Source of the DNA: Cupriavidus taiwanensis
GTDB lineage: Bacteria; Pseudomonadota; Gammaproteobacteria; Burkholderiales; Burkholderiaceae
Length of the DNA stretch: 64,000 bases
NCBI RefSeq assembly: GCF_900249755.1
Contig: NZ_LT976853.1
Location: 2,143,274 to 2,207,273 of the forward strand
Direction of reading: 5' to 3'
The number at the start of each line of letters is the position of its first letter. Position 1 is the stretch's first letter. This document shows, in pieces, positions 18,073 through 28,668 of the stretch. The position numbers and the translations under genes are program-made. Under the pieces are notes generated by a model. It had not been told where the DNA came from and did no database searches. It saw nothing but the letters and a program-made list of their open reading frames with translations.

Positions 18073-18570
18073 TCAGCGCTCCAGCTTTGCGTCGGCAACC
18101 AGGATCCCGTCGTCATCGACATAGATCCAGTTGCCCGGCCGCACCACGGCACCGGGCATCTGCACCGTGACCTCGCTCTCGCCCACGTTGCGCTTCTGGC
18201 TCTTCTGCGGATGCGCGGCCAGCGCGCGGATGCCGATGTCGCATACGTCCAGCTCGGCGGTATCGCGGACGCAGCCGTTGACGACGATGCCGACCCAGCC
18301 GTTTTTCTCGGCCAGCAAGCCCAGGTTGCCGCCCACCAGCGCGCAGCGCAGCGAACCGCCGCCGTCGATCACCAGCACCCGTCCCTGCCCCGGCGACTCC
18401 AGCGTGGCGCGCACCAGCGAGTTGTCCTCGAACACCTTGAGCGTCGCGGCGGGGCCGGCAAACGCCGGCTGCTTGCCGAAGGCGCGGAACACCGGCGCCA
18501 TCACGCGCAGCGTGCCGTCGGCAAGGCGGTCTTCATGCGCGTCGCACAGGTCGGTGGTGACGGGCTTCAT
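18073..18570 (-). CDS. RraA-family protein (HMG aldolase / RNase E regulator-like)
   Basis: A 165-residue protein starting at ATG 18570 after AGGAGACC. It carries the family core [21 protein letters not shown] and the GCVRD motif, whose Arg and Asp bind substrate and metal in 4-hydroxy-4-methyl-2-oxoglutarate/oxaloacetate lyases. Proteins of this type either split such keto acids to pyruvate or bind RNase E; the short length fits both. The TPP enzyme gene lies upstream, which makes a keto-acid role plausible. Confidence 0.85.
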   Translation of the reverse strand: MKPVTTDLCDAHEDRLADGTLRVMAPVFRAFGKQPAFAGPAATLKVFEDNSLVRATLESPGQGRVLVIDGGGSLRCALVGGNLGLLAEKNGWVGIVVNGCVRDTAELDVCDIGIRALAAHPQKSQKRNVGESEVTVQMPGAVVRPGNWIYVDDDGILVADAKLER

Positions 18571-18618
18571 CTCGGGTCTCCTGGTCGGTAACAAAGAATG
18601 CTGTCGGGCCGCGCGGCG

Positions 18619-20358
18619 TCACGGCTTCTGGCTGGCCAGCGCCTGCGCCCGGATCGCGCTCAGCGTGGTGCGCGGCGTGATCACGTCCGGGTCCACCTGG
18701 ATTTCGATCAGCGTCGACACCGGCGCGGCCAGCGCCTCGCGCAATGCCGGCGCAAAGGCCTCGGTCGTGGTCACGGTGGCGCCGCGTGCCCCATAGGCGC
18801 GCGCCAGCGCGGCAAAATCGGGATTGTGCAGCTCGGTGCCGGACACATGCGTCGGGTATTCGCGTTCCTGGTGCATGCGGATGGTGCCGTACATGCCGTT
18901 GTTGACGACGATGATAATCACCGGCGCCTGGTACTGCATCGACGTAGCAAGTTCCTGGCCATTCATCAGGAAGCAGCCATCGCCGGCCAGCGCCACCACG
19001 GTGCGCTGCGGGAAGGCGATCTTGGCCCCGACCGCCGCCGGCACGCCATAGCCCATCGCCCCGCTGGTCGGCGCCAGCTGGCCGCGGCCGCCGCTGGTGA
19101 ACGGGCGATAGTGGAAATAGCGGTGCAGCCAGCCGGCATAGTTGCCGGCGCCGTTGGTCACCACCGCGTCGGCCGGCAGCATCTGGTCGAGCGTGCGGAT
19201 GACTTCGGCCATGTCGACGCCCTGCCCCGTGAACGGCGGCGGCTGCAGGTAGCGTTCGTAATCGGCATGCGCGGCTTCGGTCCAGCCTTGCCAGCGTGGC
19301 GCGGCCGGCGGCTGCAGTGCGGCCAGGCGCGCGGCGATGGCCGGCATCGAAGCCTGGATCATCAGGTCGGCCTGGTACACGCTGCCCAGCTCTTCGGCGC
19401 CGGCGTGCACATGGACCAGCGTCTGCGCCGGCCGCGGCGCCGCGATCAGCGCGTAGCCGCCGGTGGTCATCTCGCCCAGCCGCGGGCCGATTGCCAGCAC
19501 CAGGTCGGCGTTGCGGATGCGCTCGGCCAGCGCGGGGTTGATGCCGATGCCGACATCGCCGGCGTAGTTGGGATGGCGGTTGTCGAACAGGTCCTGGCCG
19601 CGGAAGGCGCAGCCCACCGGCAGCGCGAAGCGCTCGGCAAAGGCCTGAAGATCGGCGCAGGCCTGCGGCGTCCAGCCGCTGCCGCCGGCCAGCACGAAGG
19701 GGCGCTCGGCGGCGTTCAGCATGCCGGCCAGCCGCGCCAGCTCGGCTTCGCCGGGCCAGGCCATGACGCGCTGGTAGGCCTGCAACTGCGGCACCGCGGC
19801 GGTCTGCGCCAGCATGTCTTCGGGCAGCGCCAGCACCACCGGGCCGGGGCGGCCCGAGGTGGCGGTCTGGTAGGCGCGCGCGATGTACTCGGGGATGCGC
19901 TCGACCCGGTCGATCTGCGCCACCCACTTGGCCATCTGGCCGAACATGCGGCGGTAGTCGATTTCCTGGAAGGCCTCGCGGTCCATGAAGTCGGTGCCGA
20001 CCTGGCCGATAAACAGGATCATCGGCGTCGAGTCCTGGAACGCGGTATGCACGCCGATGCTGGCATTGGTGGCGCCGGGCCCGCGCGTGCAGAAAGCCAG
20101 CCCCGGGCGGCCGGTGAGCTTGCCGTACGCTTCCGCCATCACCGCGGCCCCGCCTTCCTGGCGGCAGACGATAAAGCGCAATCGGTCGCGGCGGCGGTGG
20201 AAGCTGTCGAGCACGGCCAGGTAGCTTTCGCCCGGCACGCCGAAGGCCAGCTCGGCGCCGTGCGCCAGCAGCGCGTCGACCAGGATATGGCCGCCCGGCA
20301 GCGGCGCGGCGCGATCGGTGTCTTCAGGCTGGGTGGCGTTGGCCGGCGTCATTGGCAT
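18619..20358 (-). CDS. Thiamine pyrophosphate-dependent enzyme (acetolactate synthase-like)
   Basis: A 579-residue protein starting at ATG 20358 after GAGGAAC. The N-terminal domain holds the cofactor-activating Glu in FGVPGESY (E44). The C-terminal domain holds the TPP-magnesium motif starting GDGCFLMNG (about residues 456-464) with the usual Asp and Asn. Length and motifs match the large family of acetolactate synthases, benzoylformate decarboxylases and oxalyl-CoA decarboxylase-like enzymes. No small regulatory subunit is nearby, so a biosynthetic acetolactate synthase is unlikely. It sits between an MFS gene and the RraA-like gene on the same strand. Confidence 0.88.
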   Translation of the reverse strand: MPMTPANATQPEDTDRAAPLPGGHILVDALLAHGAELAFGVPGESYLAVLDSFHRRRDRLRFIVCRQEGGAAVMAEAYGKLTGRPGLAFCTRGPGATNASIGVHTAFQDSTPMILFIGQVGTDFMDREAFQEIDYRRMFGQMAKWVAQIDRVERIPEYIARAYQTATSGRPGPVVLALPEDMLAQTAAVPQLQAYQRVMAWPGEAELARLAGMLNAAERPFVLAGGSGWTPQACADLQAFAERFALPVGCAFRGQDLFDNRHPNYAGDVGIGINPALAERIRNADLVLAIGPRLGEMTTGGYALIAAPRPAQTLVHVHAGAEELGSVYQADLMIQASMPAIAARLAALQPPAAPRWQGWTEAAHADYERYLQPPPFTGQGVDMAEVIRTLDQMLPADAVVTNGAGNYAGWLHRYFHYRPFTSGGRGQLAPTSGAMGYGVPAAVGAKIAFPQRTVVALAGDGCFLMNGQELATSMQYQAPVIIIVVNNGMYGTIRMHQEREYPTHVSGTELHNPDFAALARAYGARGATVTTTEAFAPALREALAAPVSTLIEIQVDPDVITPRTTLSAIRAQALASQKP

Positions 20359-20419
20359 GGGAACGTTCCTCGGGCAATCGGATTGGCAACCGGATCGGGA
20401 TAGCGGCGGGCTGGCCGGG

Positions 20420-21682
20420 CTAGGCGGCCTCCGCCCGTGCCGCCGCATGGCTGCGCGAGCGGTTGCCGTTGCCCACCGTCACCGCGGTGAAGATCGACAG
20501 CAGCTGGAAGCCGCCGATCATGAAGAAGACCCAGGCCGGCAGCCTGGCATCCATCAGCGCGCCGAAGAACAGCGGACCGCAGGCCAGGCCGATATCCAGG
20601 CCCGAGTAGACCACGCCGTAGACGCGCCCGGTGGCGCCGGCGGGGGCGGCCGCGCGCACCAGCAGGTCGCGCGACGGCCCGGCGGTGCCGGCGCCGAAGC
20701 CGATCACCCCCATCAGCACCGGCACCAGCAGCGCCGGCACCAGGTTCAGGCCCACCAGCACCGCCATCAGCCCCGACACGGTAAAGCTCACCGCGATCAG
20801 CCGGTCATGGTTGCTGGTGCGGCTGGCGGCAAAGCCGCCGACGATCATGCCGCCGGCGCTGCACAGCATGTAGACCGTGTACGACGCCGTGGCCAGCGTG
20901 AACGGCATGCCGTAAAGGTAGGTCAGCGCGGTCGGCGCAAAGCTCTGGATGCCGGCGGCGGAGAACGTCGTCAGCAGGAAGAAGCCCCAGCACACCCACA
21001 CCTGCGGCAGGCGCAGGAAGCCCAGCACGCTGCCGCCCGCGGCCGCGGCCCTGGCGGCGGGCCGGCCCACGGCGCCCTGCACTTCGCGCGGGTCCAGCAC
21101 ATGGCGCAGCGCCACCAGCACCGCCAGCACGATAAAGGCCACCGCCGAAGCCGACGCCAGCGCCACGCGCCAGCTGGCCAGGTTGGCAATCGCCACCAGG
21201 AACAGCGGCGCCGCCGCCCAGCCCAGGTTGCCGGAAATGCCGTGCACCGAGAACGCATGGCCCAGGCGCGGCTGCGACACATGCTTGTTCAGCAGCGTGA
21301 AGTCGGCCGGATGGAATACGCCGTTGCCCAGCCCCGCCACCGCCGCGCCGAACAGCAGCCCGGCATAGCCGCCGCTGGCCGACAGCAGCAAGGCCGCCGC
21401 GCCCAGGCAGGCCAGCCCGCCGAACAGCACCGGCCGGGCGCCGAAGCGGTCGACCACGAAGCCTGACGCGGTCTGCACCACCGCCGAGACCGCGAAGAAC
21501 ACCGTCATCAGCAGCCCCAGCTCGGCATAGCTGAGCCCGAACTCGGCCTTGATCCACGGGAACAGCGGCGCCAGCAACAGGTGGTAGAAGTGCGAGACCC
21601 CATGCGCCAGCCCCACCAGCCCGATCACCTGGGCATCGTGGCGAAGGGAATTGGACGTGGGTTCGAGGGCGGCGGTGGACAT
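20420..21682 (-). CDS. MFS transporter
   Basis: About 420 residues with twelve hydrophobic segments. I took the ATG at 21682 (MSTAALEP) because a transcription terminator lies inside the longer open frame at 21728-21751. The loop after the second membrane segment has the MFS-like DRFGARPVLFGG. The C-terminal half has the VGFG-type glycine-rich loops. It is followed 61 bases later by the TPP enzyme gene on the same strand, so it may import or export that enzyme's carboxylate substrate or product; this is inference. Confidence 0.85.
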   Translation of the reverse strand: MSTAALEPTSNSLRHDAQVIGLVGLAHGVSHFYHLLLAPLFPWIKAEFGLSYAELGLLMTVFFAVSAVVQTASGFVVDRFGARPVLFGGLACLGAAALLLSASGGYAGLLFGAAVAGLGNGVFHPADFTLLNKHVSQPRLGHAFSVHGISGNLGWAAAPLFLVAIANLASWRVALASASAVAFIVLAVLVALRHVLDPREVQGAVGRPAARAAAAGGSVLGFLRLPQVWVCWGFFLLTTFSAAGIQSFAPTALTYLYGMPFTLATASYTVYMLCSAGGMIVGGFAASRTSNHDRLIAVSFTVSGLMAVLVGLNLVPALLVPVLMGVIGFGAGTAGPSRDLLVRAAAPAGATGRVYGVVYSGLDIGLACGPLFFGALMDARLPAWVFFMIGGFQLLSIFTAVTVGNGNRSRSHAAARAEAA

Positions 21683-21727
21683 GGCGCGGGCGGTCGGAGG
21701 GGCGATGCGGTGGGCTGGGCGGCGGGC

Positions 21728-21751
21728 AAAAAAAATACGGGCCGAAGCCCG
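21728..21751 (-). terminator. Terminator of the two-component operon
   Basis: On the minus strand CGGGC-TTCG-GCCCG forms a five-base stem with a stable UUCG-type loop, followed by TA and eight T residues (complement of 21728-21735). It lies about 85 bases after the response-regulator stop. Confidence 0.75.
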
Positions 21752-21836
21752 CATCATAGAGGAAAACCCCTGCCCGCTGCTGGCAGGTGGCGGCCACGCC
21801 GCCCCGCTCCGGGGCGATCCCTGCCCTGCCCCGCCC

Positions 21837-22670
21837 TCACATCTGCTTGAACAGGTGCGCGTACTGGCGCGCCACCGGCAGCAACTCCGGGCGGTCGCGC
21901 AACCGCAGCGACAGCCGGCCCAGCGACTGGTTGACCGCGCTGGCCACGCAGCTGATGTTGACCACGGTGCCGCGGTGCACCTGCCAGAAGCGCTCCGGAT
22001 CGAGCTGCTGCGTCAGTTCGCGCAGGCTCGTGCGGATCAGCGCCTCGCCGGCGCCCGAGACCACGTTGACGTATTTGTCGGTGGCCTCGAGGTAGATCAC
22101 CTCGTCGACCGGGATGATGCGTACCTCCTGCCCCACCAGCGCCTTGATAAAGCGCAGGTACTGGCGCTGCGGCGCGCCGGGCCCGACGTTCTCCAGCGAC
22201 TCCAGGCGCGCCAGCAGCTGGCCGAGCCGGTCGGTATCGGTCATCGCGGTCATCGCGGCCACCGCTGCCGCCTCGTCGCCGTCCTCTGCATCGGCGGGAT
22301 CGGCCAGCCTGGCCTTCAGGCGCTGCACGGTCGCCTCCAGCCGCTCGCGCTGCACCGGCTTGAGCACGTAGTCCACCGCGGCGCGCTCGAAGGCCTCGAG
22401 CGCAAACTGGTCGTAGGCGGTGACGAACACCACCAGCGGCGGGGCATCGAATTCGATCAGCTCGCGCGCCACGTCCATGCCGCTCATGCCCGGCATGCGG
22501 ATATCCAGGAAGGCCACGCGCGGCTGGTGCTCGCGCGCCGCCGCCAGCGCGGCCACGCCGTCGTGGACCACGGACACGACCCGGGCCTCGGGCCACAGGG
22601 CCGCCAGTTCGGATTCGAGCACGCGTGCGAGCAGCGCTTCGTCGTCGGCAATCAGCAGGGTCGGATTCAT
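21837..22670 (-). CDS. LytTR-type response regulator (AlgR/LytR-like)
   Basis: A 277-residue protein starting at ATG 22670. The receiver domain has D9/D10, the phospho-acceptor D56 in FLDIRMPG, T84 and K104. The C-terminal part from about residue 170 is a LytTR DNA-binding domain (IYLEATDKYVNV; FWQVHRGTVVNI). It is the partner of the kinase encoded just upstream. The regulated genes are unknown; such pairs often control surface structures, murein or exopolysaccharide genes. A linker rich in Ala and Asp connects the domains. Confidence 0.92.
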   Translation of the reverse strand: MNPTLLIADDEALLARVLESELAALWPEARVVSVVHDGVAALAAAREHQPRVAFLDIRMPGMSGMDVARELIEFDAPPLVVFVTAYDQFALEAFERAAVDYVLKPVQRERLEATVQRLKARLADPADAEDGDEAAAVAAMTAMTDTDRLGQLLARLESLENVGPGAPQRQYLRFIKALVGQEVRIIPVDEVIYLEATDKYVNVVSGAGEALIRTSLRELTQQLDPERFWQVHRGTVVNISCVASAVNQSLGRLSLRLRDRPELLPVARQYAHLFKQM

Positions 22671-22789
22671 GGGGGCGTGGGGACGTGGGGGGCGTGGGGC
22701 GGTAGCAGGTTCGTGGCACGGCAGGCGCACCGGCACGGGCGCGGCCTGCAGCGCTTCTTCTTGTCAGGCGAACGGGCAGCCAGTGCGCG

Positions 22790-23965
22790 TCAGATCCGCG
22801 GCATGGCGGGGGCGGATACCGGCATGCCCTCCGGCACGGCGGGGGCGGTCTGGACCACGGCGGGCGCTTCGGCCGGGCGCTCCAGCGGCAGCGTCAGCCG
22901 CACCACCACGCCGCGCGGCGTGTTCTCTTCCATCTGCATCGAGGCCGCCGCACCGAAGATGCGCGCCAGCCGCTCGCGCACATGGGTGATGCCCAGCCCC
23001 GAGCCCTTGCCCGAGGCATGGCCGAAACCCACCCCGGTATCGGCAATCACCACCTGCACCGCATTGTCGCCGGCGGCGCGCGCCGACAGCCGGATCTGGC
23101 CGCCGATCATGCAGGGCTCGATGCCGTGCGTGACCGCGTTCTCCACCAGCGGCTGGATCAGCATCGGCGGGATTTCCACCTTCGCCAGTTCGCGCGGCAG
23201 GTCGATCTGGTACGAGAGCCGCTGGCCGAAGCGCATCGCCTGGATCTCGAGATAGCTGCGCAGCAGCTCGAACTCCTGGCGCAGCGTGCATTGCTCGGCG
23301 CGGGTATGCGCCAGCGACATGCGCAGGAAGCCGATCAGCCGCTGCAGCAGCTGCCGCGCGGCCGGCGGGTCCGTGGCGATCAGCCCGTCGAGGTTGGCCA
23401 GCGAGTTGAACAGGAAATGCGGCTCGATCTGCGCCTGCAGCGCCATCAGCTGCGCCCGCACCAGCTGCTTTTCGGCTTCCTCGCGCTGCAGCGCGTCCAG
23501 CGCCGCCTGCCGCTCCAGCGACGCCAGCTTCTCGCGCGACCAGTAGAAATAGATCATCGACGCGGCCGCCAGCATGCCGACCACCAGGCACATGCGCAGC
23601 ATGCCGCCGGCCTCGTCGGCCGACTTGGGCGGCAGGTCCAGCACCACGCGCGTGGCCCAGCTGCCGAACACCACGCCGGCCGGCACCGCCGCGGCGGCGA
23701 GCAGCAGGAACGGCCAGCGGCGCGGCCGGTCGTTCCACCAGATCACCACGCGCGGGATGTCGATCAGCACCCAGATCGACAGGCCGATCAGCTGGCTGTA
23801 GACGAAGTTGTGCCACAGCGAGCCGCCGGTCTGGAAGCCGTAGTTCAGGCTGATGGCGATCACCGAGTTCATGCACAGCACGAACAGCAGGTCGCGCCCG
23901 AGGATATTGAGCCGGGACGGGATGGCGGTGCAGGCGTGTGAGAAGCAGCGGTCCATGGGGTTCAT
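22790..23965 (-). CDS. LytS/AlgZ-type sensor histidine kinase
   Basis: A 391-residue protein from ATG 23965; the longer open frame is an extension through another region. Four hydrophobic segments lie within residues 25-145, followed by a helical linker. The His_kinase domain carries the phospho-acceptor H183 in QIEPHFLFNSL. The ATPase domain has the N box LVENAVTHGIEP and the G box DTGVGFG. It probably phosphorylates the response regulator encoded 119 bases downstream. The Ala/Pro-rich tail after residue 365 is variable. Confidence 0.92.
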   Translation of the reverse strand: MNPMDRCFSHACTAIPSRLNILGRDLLFVLCMNSVIAISLNYGFQTGGSLWHNFVYSQLIGLSIWVLIDIPRVVIWWNDRPRRWPFLLLAAAAVPAGVVFGSWATRVVLDLPPKSADEAGGMLRMCLVVGMLAAASMIYFYWSREKLASLERQAALDALQREEAEKQLVRAQLMALQAQIEPHFLFNSLANLDGLIATDPPAARQLLQRLIGFLRMSLAHTRAEQCTLRQEFELLRSYLEIQAMRFGQRLSYQIDLPRELAKVEIPPMLIQPLVENAVTHGIEPCMIGGQIRLSARAAGDNAVQVVIADTGVGFGHASGKGSGLGITHVRERLARIFGAAASMQMEENTPRGVVVRLTLPLERPAEAPAVVQTAPAVPEGMPVSAPAMPRI

Positions 23966-24042
23966 GTTAGCGCGGCTTTCGCCATGCGCAATACAGCAGG
24001 TGATGGGTCGGCCACGGGTGCGTAGGCGTACGTACGGGTGCG

Positions 24043-24441
24043 TCAGCCGCCCTGCCCGGTCGCGTCGCCGGAACGACACGCCGGCGCCGCGCCGCGGCAG
24101 GCCAGCGCGCGCCACCATTGCCCGGACAGCACATAGCGCGGAAAGGTGATCCACTGCTCGGCCAGGAGACGGCCGGCGATGTCGGCGGGCCCGGCAAACG
24201 GTTCCGGCGCATGGGCTTCCAGCCGGTGGCCGCGCCCCTGCAGCGCCATCGACATGCCCATGCAGACCAGCCCCAGCGCGATCGCCGGCAGGTTCAGGCG
24301 CAGCAGGCCATAGAGGCCCAGCACGGTGCCGGCCATGAACATCGGCACGGCCACGATATGCAGCAGCAGGTTGCGGGGATGCTGGTGGTTGCGGGCATAG
24401 CCGCGCCACTGCCAGCGCAGCAGCGGTTCGTCGTCGCGCAT
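24043..24441 (-). CDS. Small membrane protein, Mpo1/DUF962-like
   Basis: A 132-residue protein with HQHPRNLLLHIVAVP near residues 19-33, two hydrophobic segments (about 30-68) and QGRGHRLEAHAPEPF after them. The spaced His residues resemble the iron-binding pattern of Mpo1/DUF962 proteins, which are non-heme dioxygenases acting on 2-hydroxy fatty acids. The resemblance is by eye and the family call is moderate. The C-terminus is Cys/Arg/Ala-rich and unlike the family. It lies upstream of the kinase gene on the same strand. Confidence 0.55.
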   Translation of the reverse strand: MRDDEPLLRWQWRGYARNHQHPRNLLLHIVAVPMFMAGTVLGLYGLLRLNLPAIALGLVCMGMSMALQGRGHRLEAHAPEPFAGPADIAGRLLAEQWITFPRYVLSGQWWRALACRGAAPACRSGDATGQGG

Positions 24442-24688
24442 GATCGTCTCTCTCTCCCTTGCCCGGTCCTTGCTGACCGGCGGCCGCGCGCAAACTTTGT
24501 TGCGCTGCGGTACACGTGCGGCACCAGCCGGAACGCCGGCTCGGGCACGTGCAGGGAATGTACCCCGGGGAGGAGGCTGAAGAAAGTCTCTTGCGACGAA
24601 CGGCGGGCACGGGGTGCGAACGGCACCGGGCGGGTGCGGACGGCGTGACCTGCCCGCCCGCCGGGTGCGGCCGCCGCCGCGCGACGGT

Positions 24689-25633
24689 TCAGGCCGCCAG
24701 CGCCTGGCGGTCCTGCTCGGACAGCGCGCTGGTCACGGTGTCGCGCGACAGGTGCGGGGCAAACATATTGATGAAGGCGTGCGCATAGCCGCGCAGGTAA
24801 GCGCCGCGGCGCACCGCCACGCTGGTGGTGTTGGGCGCGAACAGGTGGTCGGCCGAGATCCGCACCAGCCCGGAGTCCTTGCGCTCGTCATAGGCCATCG
24901 AGGCGATGATGCCGACACCCAGGTCCAGTTCGGCATAGGTCTTGATCACGTCCGCGTCCAGCGCCGTCAGCACGATCTCGGGCTGCAGCCCGGCCGCGGC
25001 AAAGGCGCTGTCGATCTTGCGGCGGCCGGTGAAGCCGGCGTCGTAGGTGATCAGCTGGAAGCCGGCCACGTCTTCGAGGGTCGGTTCCGGCAGCCGCGTG
25101 AGCGGATGGTCCGGCGACACCACCAGCACGTGCTGCCAGCTGTAGGCCTCGAACGAGGTCAGCCCGGCCTCGGTCGCCAGCGCCTCGGTGGCGATGCCGA
25201 TATCGGCCTGCCCGGTCAGCAGCAGCTCGACGATATGCGTGGGCGACGCCTCCTGCAGTGCCAGCGTCACATGCGGGTATTCGCGGCGGAAGGCCTGCAC
25301 CACGCGCGGCAGGGCATAGCGCGCCTGCGTGTGGGTGGTGGCGACGGTGAGCCGGCCGGTGTGGCGGCCGGCGTATTCGTCGCCGGCCTGGCGCAGGTTC
25401 TCGGCCTCGAGCAGCAGCCGCTCGACGATGCGCACGATCTCGCGGCCGGGCTCGGTCAGCCCGGTCAGGCGCTTGCCGTAGCGCTCGAAGATCTCCACGC
25501 CCAGCTCTTCCTCCAGCTCGCGGATCTGGCGCGATACGCCAGGCTGCGAGGTATAGAGCGCGTTGGCGACCTCGGTCAGGTTGAACTGGCGGCGCACCGC
25601 CTCGCGGATCGAACGGAGTTGCTGGAAGTTCAT
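24689..25633 (-). CDS. cysB: CysB-type LysR regulator
   Basis: A 314-residue protein beginning [20 protein letters not shown], the standard CysB start, with the helix-turn-helix at about residues 18-40 and an effector domain containing [11 protein letters not shown] and the [19 protein letters not shown] loop. CysB activates sulfate and sulfonate uptake and cysteine synthesis genes when N-acetylserine or acetylserine accumulates. Its ATG overlaps the cysA stop (ATGA), so it is the last gene of the sulfate transporter operon and may be under its own control. A close Cbl-type paralogue cannot be excluded. Confidence 0.92.
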   Translation of the reverse strand: MNFQQLRSIREAVRRQFNLTEVANALYTSQPGVSRQIRELEEELGVEIFERYGKRLTGLTEPGREIVRIVERLLLEAENLRQAGDEYAGRHTGRLTVATTHTQARYALPRVVQAFRREYPHVTLALQEASPTHIVELLLTGQADIGIATEALATEAGLTSFEAYSWQHVLVVSPDHPLTRLPEPTLEDVAGFQLITYDAGFTGRRKIDSAFAAAGLQPEIVLTALDADVIKTYAELDLGVGIIASMAYDERKDSGLVRISADHLFAPNTTSVAVRRGAYLRGYAHAFINMFAPHLSRDTVTSALSEQDRQALAA

Positions 25634-26742
25634 CGTGCGGCCTCTGGTTTCTGGGTGGGGGCGTTGCCGTTGGCCTGCGTAAAGACGCGCAGCTGGCGCG
25701 GACGCACGGCAAGCAGCTCGCCTTCGCGGAAGCCCGCATGGCGGAAGCGCTCGAGCGGCAGCGCCACCTCGATCACGTCCTGGTTGTCTTCGCGCTCGAG
25801 CTCGAGCTGCGCCACCGGGCCCAGCGTCAGCGCGCGGCGCAGCGTCACGGCGATGCCGTCGGCGCCGGGCGCATAGCGCTCCAGGTCCAGGTCGTGCGGG
25901 CGGACATAGGCGACCGCATCGCCGGCGCTCTCGTGGCCGCTGCCGACCACCGGCAGCACCGCGTCGCCGGTGTGCAGCAGGCCGCCGCGCTCGCCCACTT
26001 CCAGCCGGCCATGGAACAGGTTCACGTTGCCGAGGAAGCCGAACACGAACGGCGTGGCCGGATGGTTGTAGACCGCCTCGGGCGAGCCGTACTGCTCGAC
26101 GCGGCCGCGGTTCATCAGCACCACCTGGTCGGCCACTTCCAGCGCCTCTTCCTGGTCGTGCGTGACGAACACGCTGGTCACATGCAGCTCGTCGTGCAGG
26201 CGCCGCAGCCAGCGGCGCAGTTCCTTGCGCACCTTGGCGTCGAGCGCGCCGAACGGCTCGTCGAGCAGCAGCACGCGCGGCTCCACCGCCAGCGCGCGCG
26301 CCAGCGCGATGCGCTGGCGCTGCCCGCCCGACAGCTGCGCCGGGTAGCGGTCGGCGAGCCAGTCGAGCTGGACCAGGTCCAGCAGCGCATGCACCTTCTC
26401 GCGGATCTGCGCTTCGCTCGGGCGCTCGGCGCGCGGCTTCACGCGCAGGCCGAAGGCCACGTTCTCGAACACGCTCATATGCTTGAACAGCGCGTAATGC
26501 TGGAACACGAAGCCCACCTGCCGCTGGCGCACATGCTGGTCCGAGGCATCGCGCCCGGCCAGCACGATCTGGCCGGCGTCGGCGCGCTCCAGGCCGGCGA
26601 TGATGCGCAGCAGCGTGGTCTTGCCGCAGCCGGACGGCCCCAGCAGCGCGGTCAGCTCGCCCTCGTCGAAATCGAGCGAGACATTGTCCAGCGCGACGAA
26701 ATCGCCAAAGCGCTTCTCTACGTTCTTGACCTGGATGCTCAT
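25630..26742 (-). CDS. cysA: Sulfate/thiosulfate ABC transporter ATP-binding protein
   Basis: A 370-residue protein from ATG 26742. Walker [10 protein letters not shown] is near residues 35-43, followed by the Q-loop VFQHYALF, the signature LSGGQRQR, Walker [13 protein letters not shown] and the His-loop [14 protein letters not shown]-terminal regulatory domain of about 120 residues is typical for CysA. It energizes the CysT-CysW permease. Its start overlaps the cysW stop by four bases and its stop overlaps the cysB start. Confidence 0.96.
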   Translation of the reverse strand: MSIQVKNVEKRFGDFVALDNVSLDFDEGELTALLGPSGCGKTTLLRIIAGLERADAGQIVLAGRDASDQHVRQRQVGFVFQHYALFKHMSVFENVAFGLRVKPRAERPSEAQIREKVHALLDLVQLDWLADRYPAQLSGGQRQRIALARALAVEPRVLLLDEPFGALDAKVRKELRRWLRRLHDELHVTSVFVTHDQEEALEVADQVVLMNRGRVEQYGSPEAVYNHPATPFVFGFLGNVNLFHGRLEVGERGGLLHTGDAVLPVVGSGHESAGDAVAYVRPHDLDLERYAPGADGIAVTLRRALTLGPVAQLELEREDNQDVIEVALPLERFRHAGFREGELLAVRPRQLRVFTQANGNAPTQKPEAAR

Positions 26743-27680
26743 GATGCTTGTCCTTGCACTGATGTCGGCAGGCTTGCCAGCGGCCGCTCGGGCGCGGCCG
26801 CTTCGGTTTCCTTGCGGGCGCGGAATTCCACCAGCGTCTTGATGCCCAGCGTGACCAGCGCCAGCAGCGTCAGCAGCGACGCCACCGCGAACGCGGCCGC
26901 GAAGTTGTACTCGTTGTAGAGGATCTCGACGTGCAGCGGCATGGTGTTGGTCAGCCCGCGGATATGGCCCGACACCACCGACACCGCGCCGAACTCTCCC
27001 ATCGCGCGCGCATTGCACAGGATCACGCCGTACAGCAGGCCCCAGCGGATATTGGGCAGCGTGATATGGCGGAAGGTCTGCCAGCCCGACGCGCCCAGCA
27101 CGATCGCGGCCTCTTCCTCCTCGCTGCCCTGCGCCTGCATCAGCGGGATCAGCTCGCGCGCGACGAAGGGGAAGGTCACGAAGATGGTGGCCAGCACGAT
27201 GCCCGGCACCGCGAACATGATCTTGATGTCGTGCGCTTCCAGCCACGGACCCAGCCAGCCCTGCGCGCCGAACAGCAGCACATAGACCAGCCCGGAGATC
27301 ACCGGCGACACCGAGAACGGCAGGTCGATCAGCGTGATCAGCAGGTTCTTGCCGCGGAAGTCGAACTTGGCGATGGCCCACGCCGCCGCCACGCCGAACA
27401 CCACGTTCAGCGGCACCGCGATCGCCGCCACCGTCAGCGTGAGCTGGATCGCGGCCAGCGCGTCGGGCTCGACCAGCGCTTCCCAGTAGGTCTGCACGCC
27501 CTTGCGCAAGGCTTCATAGAACACCGACGCCAGCGGCACGAATAGGAACAGCGTCAGGAACAGCACTGCCAGCGCGATCAGCGTGTAGCGCACCCATGGC
27601 GCCTCGCCGGTGGCGTCGAAGCGGTGATGGCCGCGGGCGTTGCCCTGCCCGCCCAGGCGTGCTGCGATTGCTCCGGCCAT
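26739..27680 (-). CDS. cysW: Sulfate ABC transporter permease CysW
   Basis: A 313-residue inner-membrane protein starting at ATG 27680, one base after the cysT stop and preceded by AAGGAG. Six hydrophobic segments are visible, and the EAA-type loop reads [25 protein letters not shown]. It pairs with CysT to form the sulfate channel. The longer open frame upstream is inside cysT. Confidence 0.95.
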   Translation of the reverse strand: MAGAIAARLGGQGNARGHHRFDATGEAPWVRYTLIALAVLFLTLFLFVPLASVFYEALRKGVQTYWEALVEPDALAAIQLTLTVAAIAVPLNVVFGVAAAWAIAKFDFRGKNLLITLIDLPFSVSPVISGLVYVLLFGAQGWLGPWLEAHDIKIMFAVPGIVLATIFVTFPFVARELIPLMQAQGSEEEEAAIVLGASGWQTFRHITLPNIRWGLLYGVILCNARAMGEFGAVSVVSGHIRGLTNTMPLHVEILYNEYNFAAAFAVASLLTLLALVTLGIKTLVEFRARKETEAAAPERPLASLPTSVQGQAS

Positions 27681-27681
27681 C

Positions 27682-28668
27682 TCAGAACTCCTTGTCCATG
27701 GTGGGCGCTTTGGGCGCCAGCGTGGCGGGCGCTTCAGGCGCCAGCGCGGCGCGCGCACCAGACTGGTGGCGGCGCGTCCAGGCCTGCAGCAGGTTGATCA
27801 GCAGCAGCAGGCCGAACGAGATCACCAGCATCACCACCGCCACCGCGGTGGCGCCGGCGTAGTCGTACTGCTCCAGCTTGGAATAGATCATCAGCGGCGC
27901 GATCTCCGACACCATCGGCATGTTGCCCGAGATAAACACCACCGAGCCGTACTCGCCGGTGGCGCGCGCGAACGACAGCGCAAACCCGGTCAGCAGCGCC
28001 GGCAGGATCGCCGGCAGGATCACGCGGCGGAAAGTCTGCAGCCGGTTCGCGCCCAGGCTGGCCGCGGCTTCTTCCAGTTCCTGCTCGACGTCTTCCAGCA
28101 CCGGCTGCACCGTGCGCACCACGAACGGCAGCCCGATAAAGGTCAGCGCCACCACCACGCCCAGCGGCGTGAACGCGACCTTGATGCCGAGCGGCTCCAG
28201 GTAGCGGCCGATCCAGCCGTTGCCGGCGAACAGCGCGGTCAGCGCGATGCCCGCCACCGCGGTCGGCAGCGCGAACGGCAGGTCGACCAGCGCATCGATC
28301 AGGCGCTTGCCGACAAAGCGGTAGCGCACCAGCACCCACGCCACGATCAGCCCGAACACCGTATTGACGATGGCCGCGACCAGCGACGCGCCAAAGCTCA
28401 GTTGCAGCGAGGCCACCACGCGCGGCGCGGTGATCGCGGTCCAGAACGCGTCCCACGTCATGGTGAACGTCTTCAGGAACGTGGCCGAAAGCGGCACCAG
28501 CACGATCAGCGTCAGGTAGAACAGCGTGAACCCGAGCGACAGGCCGAAGCCCGGCAGCACGGTGAAGCGCTGCCGCGACGGGTTGCGCGGCGCGCGCGCG
28601 GCGCCGGACTCGGGCGCGCGGGGGGCGGCTGGCGGCGGCGTGTCCGCCAGGGAGATGGATGGAGGCAT
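27682..28668 (-). CDS. cysT: Sulfate ABC transporter permease CysT
   Basis: A 328-residue inner-membrane protein; the first 35 residues are a hydrophilic Pro/Ala-rich tail longer than in E. coli CysT. The permease core has six membrane segments and the EAA loop [23 protein letters not shown]. It begins the cysTWA-cysB operon. The AT-rich region just upstream contains a likely activator site. The substrate-binding subunit sbp is not adjacent; it is at the far end of the sulfonate genes. Confidence 0.95.
   Translation of the reverse strand: MPPSISLADTPPPAAPRAPESGAARAPRNPSRQRFTVLPGFGLSLGFTLFYLTLIVLVPLSATFLKTFTMTWDAFWTAITAPRVVASLQLSFGASLVAAIVNTVFGLIVAWVLVRYRFVGKRLIDALVDLPFALPTAVAGIALTALFAGNGWIGRYLEPLGIKVAFTPLGVVVALTFIGLPFVVRTVQPVLEDVEQELEEAAASLGANRLQTFRRVILPAILPALLTGFALSFARATGEYGSVVFISGNMPMVSEIAPLMIYSKLEQYDYAGATAVAVVMLVISFGLLLLINLLQAWTRRHQSGARAALAPEAPATLAPKAPTMDKEF

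Noticed and set aside
18598-20403. A 601-residue open frame opposite the TPP enzyme gene
   Set aside because: It is a His/Arg/Gln-rich shadow of the real gene, with no recognizable domain.
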